From positions 5,704,731-5,768,730 of the forward strand of contig NC_085117.1 of the NCBI RefSeq assembly GCF_030269925.1: 64,000 nt of DNA, read 5' to 3'. Both the position numbers and the translations under genes were made by a program. This DNA comes from Bombyx mori. Taxonomy: Eukaryota > Arthropoda > Insecta > Lepidoptera > Bombycidae. The number at the start of each line of letters is the position of its first letter. Within the stretch, counting starts at the first letter, position 1. The notes under the pieces were generated by a model. That model was not told the DNA's origin and did no database searches. It worked only from the letters and a program-made list of their open reading frames with translations. Shown piece after piece: positions 44,726-54,479 of this stretch.

Positions 44726-45190
44726 CGACTGCCAAAGGTCGTCCGATTACACAGTTTTACATACTTATTATATAATGATTGGTTATATAAACAAGCATCG
44801 ACCGTTTTGTATATTATAATTATATATAATCATATTAAGAGGGCTTACCAGTCACAACCGTTTCACGACCGGAGCCGCGCCAGTCAATTTACCAAATGAC
44901 ACGTCCGTAATTATCCGTATCTTAGTTCAGATAAAAGAATAAAAAGCTATTTACCGGGACCACGCTATTACATCTAACAGATAATGATCAGCTAAGGCGG
45001 TAGGTAACTTTTACAGCTGACTAAGAAGGGTTGATGAAGGTGTAAAATAATCTCTGATTCCTTATCTATGTGATTCTTATAATACGCTTTTAGGAAAAGT
45101 TAGATCGGGGCGAGACGAGATAAAATTTACCAAATGGTAGAAATTCAATGATTCCAATGGATATTTGCAAGTTTTGCTTCAAGTTTCAAC
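44726..45190. other. Unannotated spacer
   Basis: No feature recognised. Confidence 0.35.
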
Positions 45191-45360
45191 CTGCGTTTCG
45201 GTTTGAAGGATGAGGCAGCCGTGCTAACTATACTTGAAACCTTAGAACTTATATCTCAAGGTCGGTGGCGCATTTACGTTGTGGATGTCTATGGGCTTCA
45301 GTAACCACTTAACACCAGGTGGGCTGTAAGATTGTCCACTCATCTAAGCTAAAAAAAAAA
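45191..45360 (+). mobile_element. SINE A, 5'-truncated copy
   Basis: CTGCGTTTCGGTTTGAAGGA to CATCTAAGCTAAAAAAAAAA. Confidence 0.85.
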
Positions 45361-45774
45361 CCTCATAATCCTTCGATGTTATTCCGTTGAAGAAGTCATT
45401 CTACACTTTTCGATTCTTATCCAGTCTCAAATATCAATTAACGTTTCCCTCTTCGAATAAAGAATATCACATATACCGAATTTTTTTAGCCTGTATCTTT
45501 ATGTAACGAATTGTACTTGCAAACTTTAAAACACTACACAAGTCACCGTAGCAAGTCAACATAAGATTTTTCTCTCACCCGTTACCGAACAATTTTGTGA
45601 GTGCTTTCCCGTTTCAGAAGAATACGCTTGCTTCTACACATTACAATGGGGAATGCCTCCGACAGAACCGCACCATTGTGCACCACGCATTGTGCACTAA
45701 TGTACTGGTCGAAGGCTGAAGCTTCAAAATGTTTCGGGAGTTGGATCCTGGATATTTACGGTTATATGTTCGTC
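45361..45774. other. Unannotated spacer
   Basis: No feature recognised. Confidence 0.35.
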
Positions 45775-45818
45775 CTTTTTTTTATTGCTCAGATGTGTGA
45801 ACGAGCTCACAGCCCACA
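45775..45818 (-). mobile_element. SINE A, 3' terminal fragment
   Basis: TTTATTGCTCAGATGTGTGA and ACGAGCTCACAGCCCAC, broken off where the next candidate element begins. Confidence 0.7.
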
Positions 45819-45974
45819 GTCTATACGCAGTAGTGTGTATGGTGTGGCGACGCGTCGCCATGCGCAATCAACCGTGCGATTCTCTCCCACTCGATCCGGC
45901 GTTAAGCCATCTCTCTCGCTACACTGAGCTCGGATACCTATAGTGTATTATACTCCGTAGTGTATACAGTGTTG
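45817..45974. mobile_element. Candidate MITE of about 157 bp
   Basis: The left end CAGTCTATACGCAGTAGTG resembles the reverse complement of the right end (CACTGTATACACTACGGAG). It interrupts the SINE A fragment and has no coding capacity. Ends match only imperfectly. Confidence 0.35.
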
Positions 45975-46319
45975 TTTACTACAGTACACATAACCTGTGT
46001 TTCACTTGAAAACAAATTATTTTTTCGTAATATCCACAGATTCGGTAGAATCTGGCGCCAAGTTCCGTTCAAAAATCCCGTTGTAAACGGAGCGTCAGAC
46101 TACCGACTGTGTTTACTGTGAGCAGAACAGTTTTTTGAGGTTGCGAAATTTTATTTAATTCTACGGTACTTCTGGTTCCTAAATTGTATATTATATCAAT
46201 CACTCACAACTTTATTTTACTGATATTAACTAGTTATATCAATTACAACAATTAATCTACTTGAAATTATTAATTTTATCACCACAAACTATGGCTCGCT
46301 CAAAAATTTCGATCCTGAC
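45975..46319. other. Unannotated AT-rich spacer
   Basis: No feature recognised. Confidence 0.35.
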
Positions 46320-46331
46320 TTTTTTCGATGT

Positions 46332-46748
46332 TTTTTTTTTTATGGATTTTATGACCTGGTAACTAAGACCTTTAAGTCATGACTTATTTTAATTTATATT
46401 CTTATTTTTATGATAAATGATAATATGAAGTGAAATGAAATGAAGATGATTAATTTGAGGCATTAATCAACTGGGATGACATTAAATGAAATGAGATGAT
46501 ATAGGATGAAATATAATCGCAGTAAAATGGTGGTCATTTACTGAAATTTTTTCAGTGGACTTTTTGGAGGAACCCGGGAAGTTACGTCCAGCGGCTTTGT
46601 TTCATTTTCCCACATTTGTGCACTTTCACAGATATTAAACAGTTAATAAACCACCGTTATTACACATTTAAACCTGAAGAAACACGAAATATACAAAATA
46701 AAACAAATCACACAACTTCACACCTCGCGTTCCCGCCAAAAAGTCCAC
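46332..46748 (-). mobile_element. 0.42-kb poly(A) retroposon, copy 1
   Basis: On the minus strand it runs from GTGGACTTTTTGGCGGGAAC to CATAAAATCCATAAAAAAAA. It is flanked by TTTTTTCGATGT on both sides (46320-46331 and 46749-46760), a 12-bp target duplication. Poly(A) plus a long duplication indicates LINE-style retroposition. It has no Pol III boxes that I can see and no long frame. GTGGACTTTTTGG recurs inverted inside (46556), near 46736-46748. Confidence 0.75.
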
Positions 46749-46838
46749 TTTTTTCGATGTAAAAAGTGACATGCCACAGACTATAAATATTCGAGAATGG
46801 TAATCTACGGCCGCCAGGGTGCGCTGGAATTATTCCTA

Positions 46839-47273
46839 TTTGTAATGGATTTTATGACCTGGTAACTGAGACCTTTAAGTCGTGTCTTATTTTAATTTAT
46901 ATTCATATTTTTATGAAAAATGATATTATGGAGTGAAATGAAATGTGATATTATGGAGTGAAATGAAATGAAGATGATTAATTTGAGACATTAATCAAAA
47001 GAGATGAAATGAAATGAGATGAGATGATATGGAATGAAATATAATCTCAGTAAAATGGTGGTGGTCATTTACTAAGATCTCAGTGGACTTTTTGGAGGAA
47101 ACCGAGAAGTTACGTACAGCGGCTTTGTTTCATTTTCCCACGTTTGTGCACTTTCACAGATATTAAACAGTTAATAAACCACTATTATTACACATTTAAA
47201 CCCGAAGAAACACTAAATAGACAAATTAAAACAAATTACACAACTTCACACCTCGCGTTCCCGCCAAAAAGTC
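46839..47273 (-). mobile_element. 0.43-kb poly(A) retroposon, copy 2
   Basis: It matches copy 1 over its length, with a 26-bp tandem block (TGATATTATGGAGTGAAATG) in the AT-rich part. It is flanked by ATTATTCCTA (46829-46838 and 47274-47283), a different target duplication from copy 1, so the two inserted independently. Confidence 0.75.
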
Positions 47274-47283
47274 ATTATTCCTA

Positions 47284-47840
47284 CATAAACTGTAGCTTCA
47301 AGGGGATAGTTTGCAGTTCTTATTGAACGGTTTATACATTAAATAACGTTAATGTTGTTACTGTTAGTATTTTAGTTTAAGTATTGCCGAAGCAAGTACT
47401 GTTGTTACTGTTGGAGAAACAATTTTGTTTTGTAATGTAATACCGAAATACTTTACGAGATGGCGTTACAAAAAAATCCCTTCCCAAAACTATAAAACCG
47501 TTGTGATTGTCTACGAATAATAAATAATATAATAACTAATATTTATTCGTAGGTGATTGTTTAAGATGCTATGAATATTTCGGTTTTGATTTCATCAAAA
47601 TAACTTGAACTTTACTACTGAATTCCGATGAAAATTTTAATTAAGGCTGAGTTAAGTTCAGCTTTTTATTTAAGCCTCTTACTGTAGTTTTTAAATTACA
47701 TTTATGCGGATTGATGTTTCAAGGCTTTCAGATTTTAATTTTAAATTCTGAAATAATTAAGAACAGCGTCATCTACCCTTCACATTTGAAACAAAATTTA
47801 ATTCGGTTTAAATTTGTAAAAGTTGATGTTGGTTATTATT
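47284..47840. other. Unannotated AT-rich spacer
   Basis: No feature recognised up to the LTR target duplication. Confidence 0.35.
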
Positions 47841-47844
47841 ACAC

Positions 47845-48078
47845 TGTAACGCAGCGTTCCGTTTCGCGGGGCAACAGCAGCCAAAGGGAATGTGACTCAG
47901 GTCCGTGCCGCGACGACCCACCCCGCGCTACCCGCGCCCGCGCATCTGTTCCATCATTCGCACCCCCAATTATGGCAATTAGTGCGCGCCAGACTTTGAA
48001 GTGGAATACACGCGTCCCCGGTCGATACCGGAACTGACAACCCGAGAGTCTCATGCCAGTCGGGCACCTAACATTAAA
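47845..48078 (+). mobile_element. Gypsy-type element, 5' LTR
   Basis: A 234-bp LTR starts TGTAACGCAGCGTTCC and ends GGGCACCTAACATTAAA. It is preceded by ACAC (47841-47844), repeated after the 3' LTR. It differs from the 3' LTR by about three substitutions and a 9-bp insertion (near CAATTATGGCAATTAG). Confidence 0.9.
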
Positions 48079-48079
48079 C

Positions 48080-48097
48080 TGGCAGCCCAAGCGCGGG
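48080..48097 (+). other. Primer-binding site of the Gypsy-type element
   Basis: TGGCAGCCCAAGCGCGGG starts one base after the LTR. The initial TGG pairs with the CCA end of a tRNA; which tRNA is not determined here. Confidence 0.7.
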
Positions 48098-48263
48098 CCC
48101 TATAACTAGTATTTCGGAGTGAATCTACGTAGTTACGACACGTACTCGTCGTCAGTCACGGCGTCAATCCGATTTTCAAGACGTTGAAGAAGAAATTGGT
48201 TCAACCGCGGGACCGACGCCAACATTTATCGCAAACAACATAGCGTCATTACAAGAAAGTCAA

Positions 48264-49427
48264 ATGGCAGCATTCGAACGCCTACTCGACCGAGTTTTTG
48301 AGCATAAAACTCAACTCGAATCATCAGCAACACCGACGTCGGAGCCGACATCGCCGCCTTCCTCGACGCCCGCTCACCATTCTGGGAACTTCGCGTCATG
48401 CACGGCGCGGTTCAGCGGAGCGCCCGGCGACTCACTCGACGGTTTCCTTGACGCGGTCGAATCATACAAAGATTGTGCTGACGTAGGACACGCCATCGCG
48501 TTACGAGGACTCTCGATGTTACTAACCGGAAATGCAGCCGTGTGGTGGCAAGGCGTTAAAGCTAGCATCACTTCCTGGGACGACGCTTTATCATCGTTAC
48601 GAAGCGCTTTCGGTGATTGCAGACCGCCCCATCGAGTCTACTTAGAGCTCTTCAAAAGGTCGCAAGGACAAAGAAAGAAGACGGAGATCTTCGTTGCCAG
48701 AGCACGAGCCCTGCTAGCTCGACTCCCACCTGGTGACCTTAGTGAGAAAGTTCAAATTGATATGCTTTACGGCCTTCTACACCGTCGTGTTCGTAAAAGA
48801 TTAAGAAGAGACGAAATAACTTCATACGACACGTTATTAAAGAAAACGCGCCATATCGAGGACTCCATCTACGAGACCAGTCCGCCTGAATTTATTCATC
48901 ATCCTCAGCGAGCGACGCCACGTTCATCGGGTAGTACCGTAGGCGAAGTTCCCGCCGGTGCTTCGACTTCGGCGCGGATGACGCCGCGGAAAATATTCAA
49001 CTCGGGCGCCGCTGGCGGCCCGCCACGCGACGACAGCGCTGCGCCGAGCACCGTTCGAGTCCCCGCGCCTCGCTACACGAACACTGATAATGTATCATCT
49101 ACGTCGATTGTTAAAAGACTGTTCTGTGTTTATTGCAAAAAGTACGGACATATTCGTGATGAGTGTTTAAAATTAGCGTCAAAAACGAAATTCGACAACG
49201 AAAATACGCAAGCTGTATTCTCGTGTTACGGGTGTGGTACCAAAGGTGTTACTCGGTCTCAGTGTACAAAGTGTAACGCAAGTTATTACGCCGTCGACGC
49301 TGCACGGACCCGATCAGTCACATCCGATTTACCTATTGGTAAAGTAAATACACAGCTGTCAAGTTCAGTGAACTCTATTCATCGCGACAGCTCGTTGCAT
49401 ACAGCTTGCACTTCAAACACCGTATAG
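48264..49427 (+). CDS. gag: Gag protein of the Gypsy-type element
   Basis: The frame encodes 387 residues. It stays open about 140 bases upstream, back to a TGA, without an earlier ATG, so the ATG at 48264 is the likely start. Residues about 50-210 form a capsid-like region (FSGAPGDSLDGFLDAVESYK, WWQGVKASITSWDDALSSLR) typical of Ty3/Gypsy Gag. The C-terminal part has a CCHC zinc knuckle, CVYCKKYGHIRDEC. A second knuckle-like CYGCGTKGVTRSQC has V in place of the metal-binding H. Gag packages the RNA and forms the particle in the cytoplasm. The intact frame suggests a young copy that could still supply Gag. Confidence 0.85.
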   Translation: MAAFERLLDRVFEHKTQLESSATPTSEPTSPPSSTPAHHSGNFASCTARFSGAPGDSLDGFLDAVESYKDCADVGHAIALRGLSMLLTGNAAVWWQGVKASITSWDDALSSLRSAFGDCRPPHRVYLELFKRSQGQRKKTEIFVARARALLARLPPGDLSEKVQIDMLYGLLHRRVRKRLRRDEITSYDTLLKKTRHIEDSIYETSPPEFIHHPQRATPRSSGSTVGEVPAGASTSARMTPRKIFNSGAAGGPPRDDSAAPSTVRVPAPRYTNTDNVSSTSIVKRLFCVYCKKYGHIRDECLKLASKTKFDNENTQAVFSCYGCGTKGVTRSQCTKCNASYYAVDAARTRSVTSDLPIGKVNTQLSSSVNSIHRDSSLHTACTSNTV

Positions 49428-49743
49428 TCGTCCATTTATATTAATAATCGTAAACAATGTTTTGTTGATAATGAAAATAATTATTATCCTACCGATTTTA
49501 AGGCGATTCTTCCTCCGCGCTTTTTCGGTACTGATAACAAGGTTAGACTTCAAAATTATTCTAGACTTAATCTATAAACAATAATATTAGTTCTAGGAAT
49601 AGGCCCCTGATGCGTTACTCGAGTGGTACCGAACCAAAACATAGTTATTCTGAGGTACCAAGTGGCCGCGATAGGGTGACCATGATGAACGAAAATAGGG
49701 TGACCATGGAAAACGTCGAACATTTTAGACAATTAATTCTAAT
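49428..49743 (+). other. Gag-pol linker of the Gypsy-type element
   Basis: No long frame; it contains a short duplicated AGGGTGACCATG motif (49673-49706). The protease frame opens right after a TAG near 49726. Confidence 0.5.
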
Positions 49744-50598
49744 GTGAAAAGTGTTGCCCAGAGTAACTCTACTGAGCACCAGGTTAGGTTAAGACCAATT
49801 TTAAGTGTTCAAATGTTAGGTATACGAGGTAATGCTTTGTTGGATACGGGAGCTAAGAGTAGCGTTGCCGGAGCGTTGCTTTATGAATTGCTGTTAAAGC
49901 ATAACCATCCGTGTGAGGAAACCAGGCGTCGGGTGAGGCTTGCAGACGGTTCCGCGCGCATCCGCCGAGTTTTGCTCACTACTCTAGAAGTAAGGATAAG
50001 TCCCGAAAGGTCAGTAACCCTTGAATTTACTGTTTTTCCAGATGCTCAAAATAATGAAACTTTGCTTGGCATGGATTTTTTGGTGGCGGCAGGTATTGTG
50101 CTTGACTTTGCTTCATCCACTTGGCATTTTTCGGGAAAACGGGTTACCTATCCAATTGAATATGAGTGCCCTAAGCCATGCATGTTTGCTTCTACTGCTG
50201 ACTTCCTGCGTGATGATAAGGGTTCTATGCTTGGCTCCGATGAACGGCAGCAGCTATCACATTTATTGCAGGAGAATGGAGACATCTTTAGGGTGGGGGG
50301 AGCCCCAACCCTTTGCGCCGAGCACCACATTGATACCGGTGATCATCCGCCTATATCGGTACCGCCGTATAGGCTCACTCCTGTGCTTCAACAGCGAGGA
50401 GAGGTTCTCGCAATCGATTTGTTCGGGCCACTGCCAGAAGGAGAGCAGGGGGAGCGATGGGTACTCCTGGTAGAGGATGTAGCTACAAGATGGGTAGAAC
50501 TCTACGCACTTGTTGATGCCACCGCCGTGGCTTGCTCCCGAGTCCTACTGGAAGAGTATTTCCTTCGTTATGGCTTGCTTATGCGTCTAGGGGTGTAA
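49744..50598 (+). pseudogene. pol: Pol remnant: aspartic protease fused to an integrase fragment
   Basis: The 284-codon frame starts without an ATG in the usual sense (GTG context), as expected for a pol frame reached by frameshift or readthrough. Residues about 30-45 carry the aspartic protease motif LLDTGAKSSVAG, and GMDFLVAAGI follows about 70 residues later. After SVPPYRLTP, the entry to the reverse transcriptase, the frame jumps into QQRGEVLAIDLFGPLPEGEQ, an integrase-core start. RT and RNase H (roughly 1.5-2 kb in relatives) are therefore deleted. It ends after LEEYFLRYGLLMRLGV because of a second deletion. The protease may fold, but the enzyme set is dead. Confidence 0.8.
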
Positions 50599-50795
50599 CA
50601 CGTAAGTTCATGCCACGACGGGATGGCCCGTATCGCGTAGTAAAGATAGTTAGTCCTACAACGTACTTCATAGCAGACTTGTCAAACAATGTCATCGGCA
50701 AGTATCACACCGCGGATTTAACCCGCTCTCCGTCAAATTCAAGTACGGATCCAATTATGCCAGAGGCAGAGAGGAAGGCCGCGTCTTCAGACTAA
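50532..50795 (+). pseudogene. Integrase C-terminal fragment
   Basis: In another frame than the preceding piece, MPRRDGPYRVVKIVSPTTYF and IADLSNNVIGKYHTADL match the C-terminal, chromo-like tail of Gypsy integrases (GPYRVVKI...TY.I). The core catalytic residues between the two pieces are lost. Confidence 0.75.
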
Positions 50796-50843
50796 CAGTC
50801 CCAAGTTGGACTCGGGACGCGTTCCCAAATTGGAGGGGGAGTA

Positions 50844-51068
50844 TGTAACGCAGCGTTCCGTTTCGCGGGGCAACAGCAGCCAAAGAGAATGTGACTCAGG
50901 TCCGTGCCGCGACGACCCACCCCGCGCTACCCGCGCCCGCGCATCTGTTGCATCATTCGCACCCCCAATTAGTGCGCGCCAGACTTTGAAGCGGAATACA
51001 CGCGTCCCCGGTCGATACCGGAACTGACAACCCGAGAGTCTCATGCCAGTCGGGCACCTAACATTAAA
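50844..51068 (+). mobile_element. Gypsy-type element, 3' LTR
   Basis: A 225-bp LTR, preceded by the purine tract GGAGGGGGAG and followed by ACAC (51069-51072). It lacks the 9-bp repeat of the 5' LTR. Confidence 0.9.
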
Positions 51069-51176
51069 ACACTAATTAATTGAGCGTTTCATTAGCTTTT
51101 AAGCTGAGTGACTATTTATAATTTATTTTTATTAAGTAATAAATGAGCAAAAAATAATACTTAACAAAAAGATATG

Positions 51177-52228
51177 AAATCCGAACAAAAACAGTTTCAC
51201 TGTAAAAAATTGCGCCAAGTCCACGTTTATAAAACTCATCTCAATAACATTTGCACTTTACAAAAAAAAGAAGACTTCAATAGCTTTCATTCTCTACAAA
51301 AATATGTGAAATACAAAAAAATACCAAGAAACCGTCATAAAGATGAAAAAATAAAAAAAAAATTGTTGAAAATTTAAAAATAAAAAAATAAAAATTTTAT
51401 CGTGCTTGGCGCGCGTCATTGAGTACCCCAAAATTTTTCGGAAGAATTTCAACCCGAGAAAAAAACCATTTTGCTTTAATATACAGTGAAAGCTGAAAAA
51501 GTTACCCAGGTTGTCTTTTTCGCTCTTGTTAGCGTTTTATGAGAAATTGAGACAGAACTACGGTAATTTTCAACAGCTCTCACTATATACCTATGGGCTA
51601 TTATATGCCAAATCGACCACTTTTGCGTCCGACCCCTTTAGATTCAGCTGAAACTTTATTATTCTTTTCTACCCTTTAAAAACATCTTTGAGAATTTTTT
51701 CAAATGTTTTGAAGCCAACGTATACATACGTATCGACTCGTAAGTAGTTTGTATTTGTATAAGCGAACACGAGAGGGTGTTTAGTTCAAATCATAAAAGA
51801 TGAGTGGGAAATGAAAAAAATTCAAATAACATACGTATGAGATGTCGATTTTACTTAACTTTTGTAAAACTTATTATGAAATAATAATTCATTAATTACA
51901 TTTATGCATTTCATAGGTTGACCTACTTATAAATTTCTAAACATTGAAAGGATGTTCATTTATCCTGAAAAATTTGGGGTACTCAATGACGCGCGCCAAG
52001 CACGATAAAATTTTTATTTTTTTATTTTTAAATTTTCAACAATTTTTTTTTTATTTTTTCATCTTTATGACGGTTTCTTGGTATTTTTTTGTATTTCACA
52101 TATTTTTGTAGAGAATGAAAGCTATTGAAGTCTTCTTTTTTTTGTAAAGTGCAAATGTTATTGAGATGAGTTTTATAAACGTGGACTTGGCGCAATTTTT
52201 TACAGTGAAACTGTTTTTGTTCGGATTT
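51177..52228 (+). mobile_element. Foldback element with about 267-bp near-identical inverted arms
   Basis: The left arm (51177 to about 51443) and right arm (about 51962-52228) are inverted copies with almost no mismatch. They run from AAATCCGAACAAAAACAGTT to GCGCGCGTCATTGAGTACCC. The 520-bp centre has no frame longer than 60 codons. A 67-codon lysine-rich frame in the left arm (51174-51377) is low-complexity. Flanks show no clear target duplication. Transcription through it would give a long double-stranded RNA stem. Confidence 0.75.
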
Positions 52229-52850
52229 TATTTTCTCTCTATGATATATTTAGTTCCTATCACAATCTGTTCTTTTCTGCATATTACTTTTACAAAATAA
52301 TGTCGATGTTTCACATCTGCCAGGCGTTCCGTGACGGCTCACATTTTTTTGTTTTATCTCATTGTTCGACTCTGCTCCTCGTATTGCTGACGACCATCAG
52401 TGACTGTACCTTTAGGTGTAACGTGTGCGTCTGCCTAAAAGTACAATAAAAAAACATTTTCTATTTATTTGAGGTTCAACTAAAATATCGATTATCATCA
52501 TATCTTTGTTCGATCTTGAAGACTAGGGGAGCTAGAAGGTGGCTGGAGGGTCTAAGTAAACCTTTAGTTACCCCCCGTACACCGGCGCCCTTACAAACTT
52601 AGGTACGTGACCGTAATAACTCTGATGTGACGATTCTACTCTCATAGAGGAAGAATCGGTAACAAATGTTGGTGATTGAAAGTCAACGAGTCAAATTCAG
52701 TCAAATAAAAATAGATATTTATCCAAATGCGATTCTACAGACTTAATTGTTATTCGCAAACATAAAATGTATGAGATGTTTACAAACTGGTGGGTATTGT
52801 TCCAGAGTGTAACATTTCGACGTATCATTTTTGCCGCATTTTTTACTGTA
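52229..52850. other. Mostly unannotated spacer
   Basis: At 52390-52455 GACGACCATCAGTGACTGTA ... GCCTAAAAGTACAATAAAAA looks like a diverged LINE/SINE tail; nothing else recognised. Confidence 0.35.
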
Positions 52851-53080
52851 GTAGTGGTAGGGCCTCTTGTGAGTCCGGGTGCCTATTTCTGCCGTGAAGC
52901 AGTAATGCGTTTCAGTTTGAAGGGTGGGGCAGCCGTTGTAACTATACTTGAGACCTTAGAACTTATATCTCAAGGCGGGTGGCGCAATTACGCCGTAGAT
53001 GTCTATGGGCTCCAGTAACCACTTAACACCAGGTGGGCTATGAGCTCGTCCACCCATCTTAGCAATAAAAAATAAAAAAA
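52851..53080 (+). mobile_element. SINE A, copy with internal deletion
   Basis: GTGGTAGGGCCTCTTGTGAG is followed directly by GTGCCTATTTCTGCCGTG, losing about 25 bases present in other copies. It ends CTTAGCAATAAAAAATAAAA. Confidence 0.85.
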
Positions 53081-54479
53081 GTGTATTACGGTATTTGTCG
53101 AGCAGTAAGTTTGTGTAGCGACCTCAGCGGTGAGCGACTCGATTGTACTCCGGGCATTTCTGATGGTCGACACTAACACTAATCACGAGGATCGGAAGCT
53201 CACCTGTCTTAAATAGCTATTAAAAGCAAGTTGTTATCGAATCAACGTCACGTCATACATTGATGGCTGTGATTGGCCAACGATGATGTGATATCGCATG
53301 AACCAATAACAAATCAGGGAACGCAATAGTGGCACCAATTGTAAAAAAATAAAAAATAAATTTACACGAAGAAAAAAGATGGACGCGCATATCAATTCTA
53401 TATTTGTAAAATAATTAAAAATATTATAATTAGTATTTGAAAAAGTAAAGCATCTATTCATTTTCCTGGTCACCTAAAGATACCTAGAAGAAATAGACGC
53501 AACGCAAGTTTTTGAAATTTTGAAGACTTTATCATAACAAAACCTGGTGAGCGAAATATGAGAATTCGTGAAAATAATAATTTCTGAAAAGTCAACCCCT
53601 AATTCTACAAATAATTTTAAATAAATTCTCAGTTCCTTTACTGGTGCTCGCTGTCGTGCGTATGGTCTCCCCCACCCCGCACCTCAGCCCTCTCCCGGAG
53701 ACGTCGTACAACACAAGCACGGTGACAACAATGTTATCAATAAAAACTAACCCAATCGAACACACCCGGTCCACATATAAACTACAACATAATATGTACA
53801 TTTCTGTTGCGTTATTAGGTAACAATATATAAAATTTAAGCAGGAGCATGAAGAGCGATTTGCTGAGTAAACTGACATCCGTGAGCGTTCTTGAGTATAC
53901 TTTACTCATAAAACATACTTGATATAATAGCCGGCATAAAAACGTGAAAGGTCTCATGCACCAAAATCGATCTCTAAATTCTAAAAGCTTATTTCCACTG
54001 TTTTTCTCCGAACCTCAACTATCACGTAAGCTTAAAAGCTCGTAGCAAACAATCAGTTCAAACAATTGCAGCATTAACGGAATCGGTAGCCAATCACATT
54101 AGGGAATACTCTCGGCTGCACTGAATGAATTATGGTCCGGAGCCGTGTCGGGTACGCGCCGGTCACGTAGTCCTCGTTACGGGTTGCAGCTGCGTATTGA
54201 AGGATAAAGGGTTGTACATACTGGATTCGAAATTGTGATTTTCTTAATGGAGATTTTTATAGGATAAGACATTAAGCTACCTAAGATTATTTTACATGAC
54301 ATTGTATTAGAATTGGCTCAGTTGCTCGGGTATTAGCTGAAGATGAGTACATGTAAACGCACAAACAGACAAAATTTTGTTTACAACGTATTCGGAGGCA
54401 CAAAGTTGTTCGGCAAAGAGAACGGTAACCTTGGCTAAATTGTTTACGCTAAGAAGAAAATAACCTCCATACAAACTTA
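53081..54479. other. Unannotated 1.4-kb region
   Basis: A 121-codon minus-strand frame (53592-53957) has hydrophobic stretches but no recognised family, and I do not call it. No repeat shared with the window was seen. Confidence 0.35.

Larger units (their letters stand above)
47845..51068 (+). mobile_element. Internally deleted Ty3/Gypsy-type LTR retrotransposon (3.2 kb)
   Basis: Order: 5' LTR, primer-binding site, gag, protease, a deleted pol region, integrase fragments, polypurine tract (50832-50841), 3' LTR. The ACAC duplication on both sides shows it is one insertion. Reverse transcriptase and RNase H are absent: the frame passes from ISVPPYRLTP, where Gypsy RT begins, directly into integrase sequence. 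It cannot move on its own. Near-identical LTRs indicate recent insertion, presumably with enzymes from an intact relative elsewhere. Confidence 0.9.

Noticed and set aside
51174..51377. 67-codon lysine-rich frame in the foldback arm
   Set aside because: Low complexity, and the inverted arm duplicates it antisense; not a credible protein.
53592..53957. 121-codon minus-strand frame with hydrophobic stretches
   Set aside because: No family signature, AT-rich context and no transcription signals; chance frame likely.
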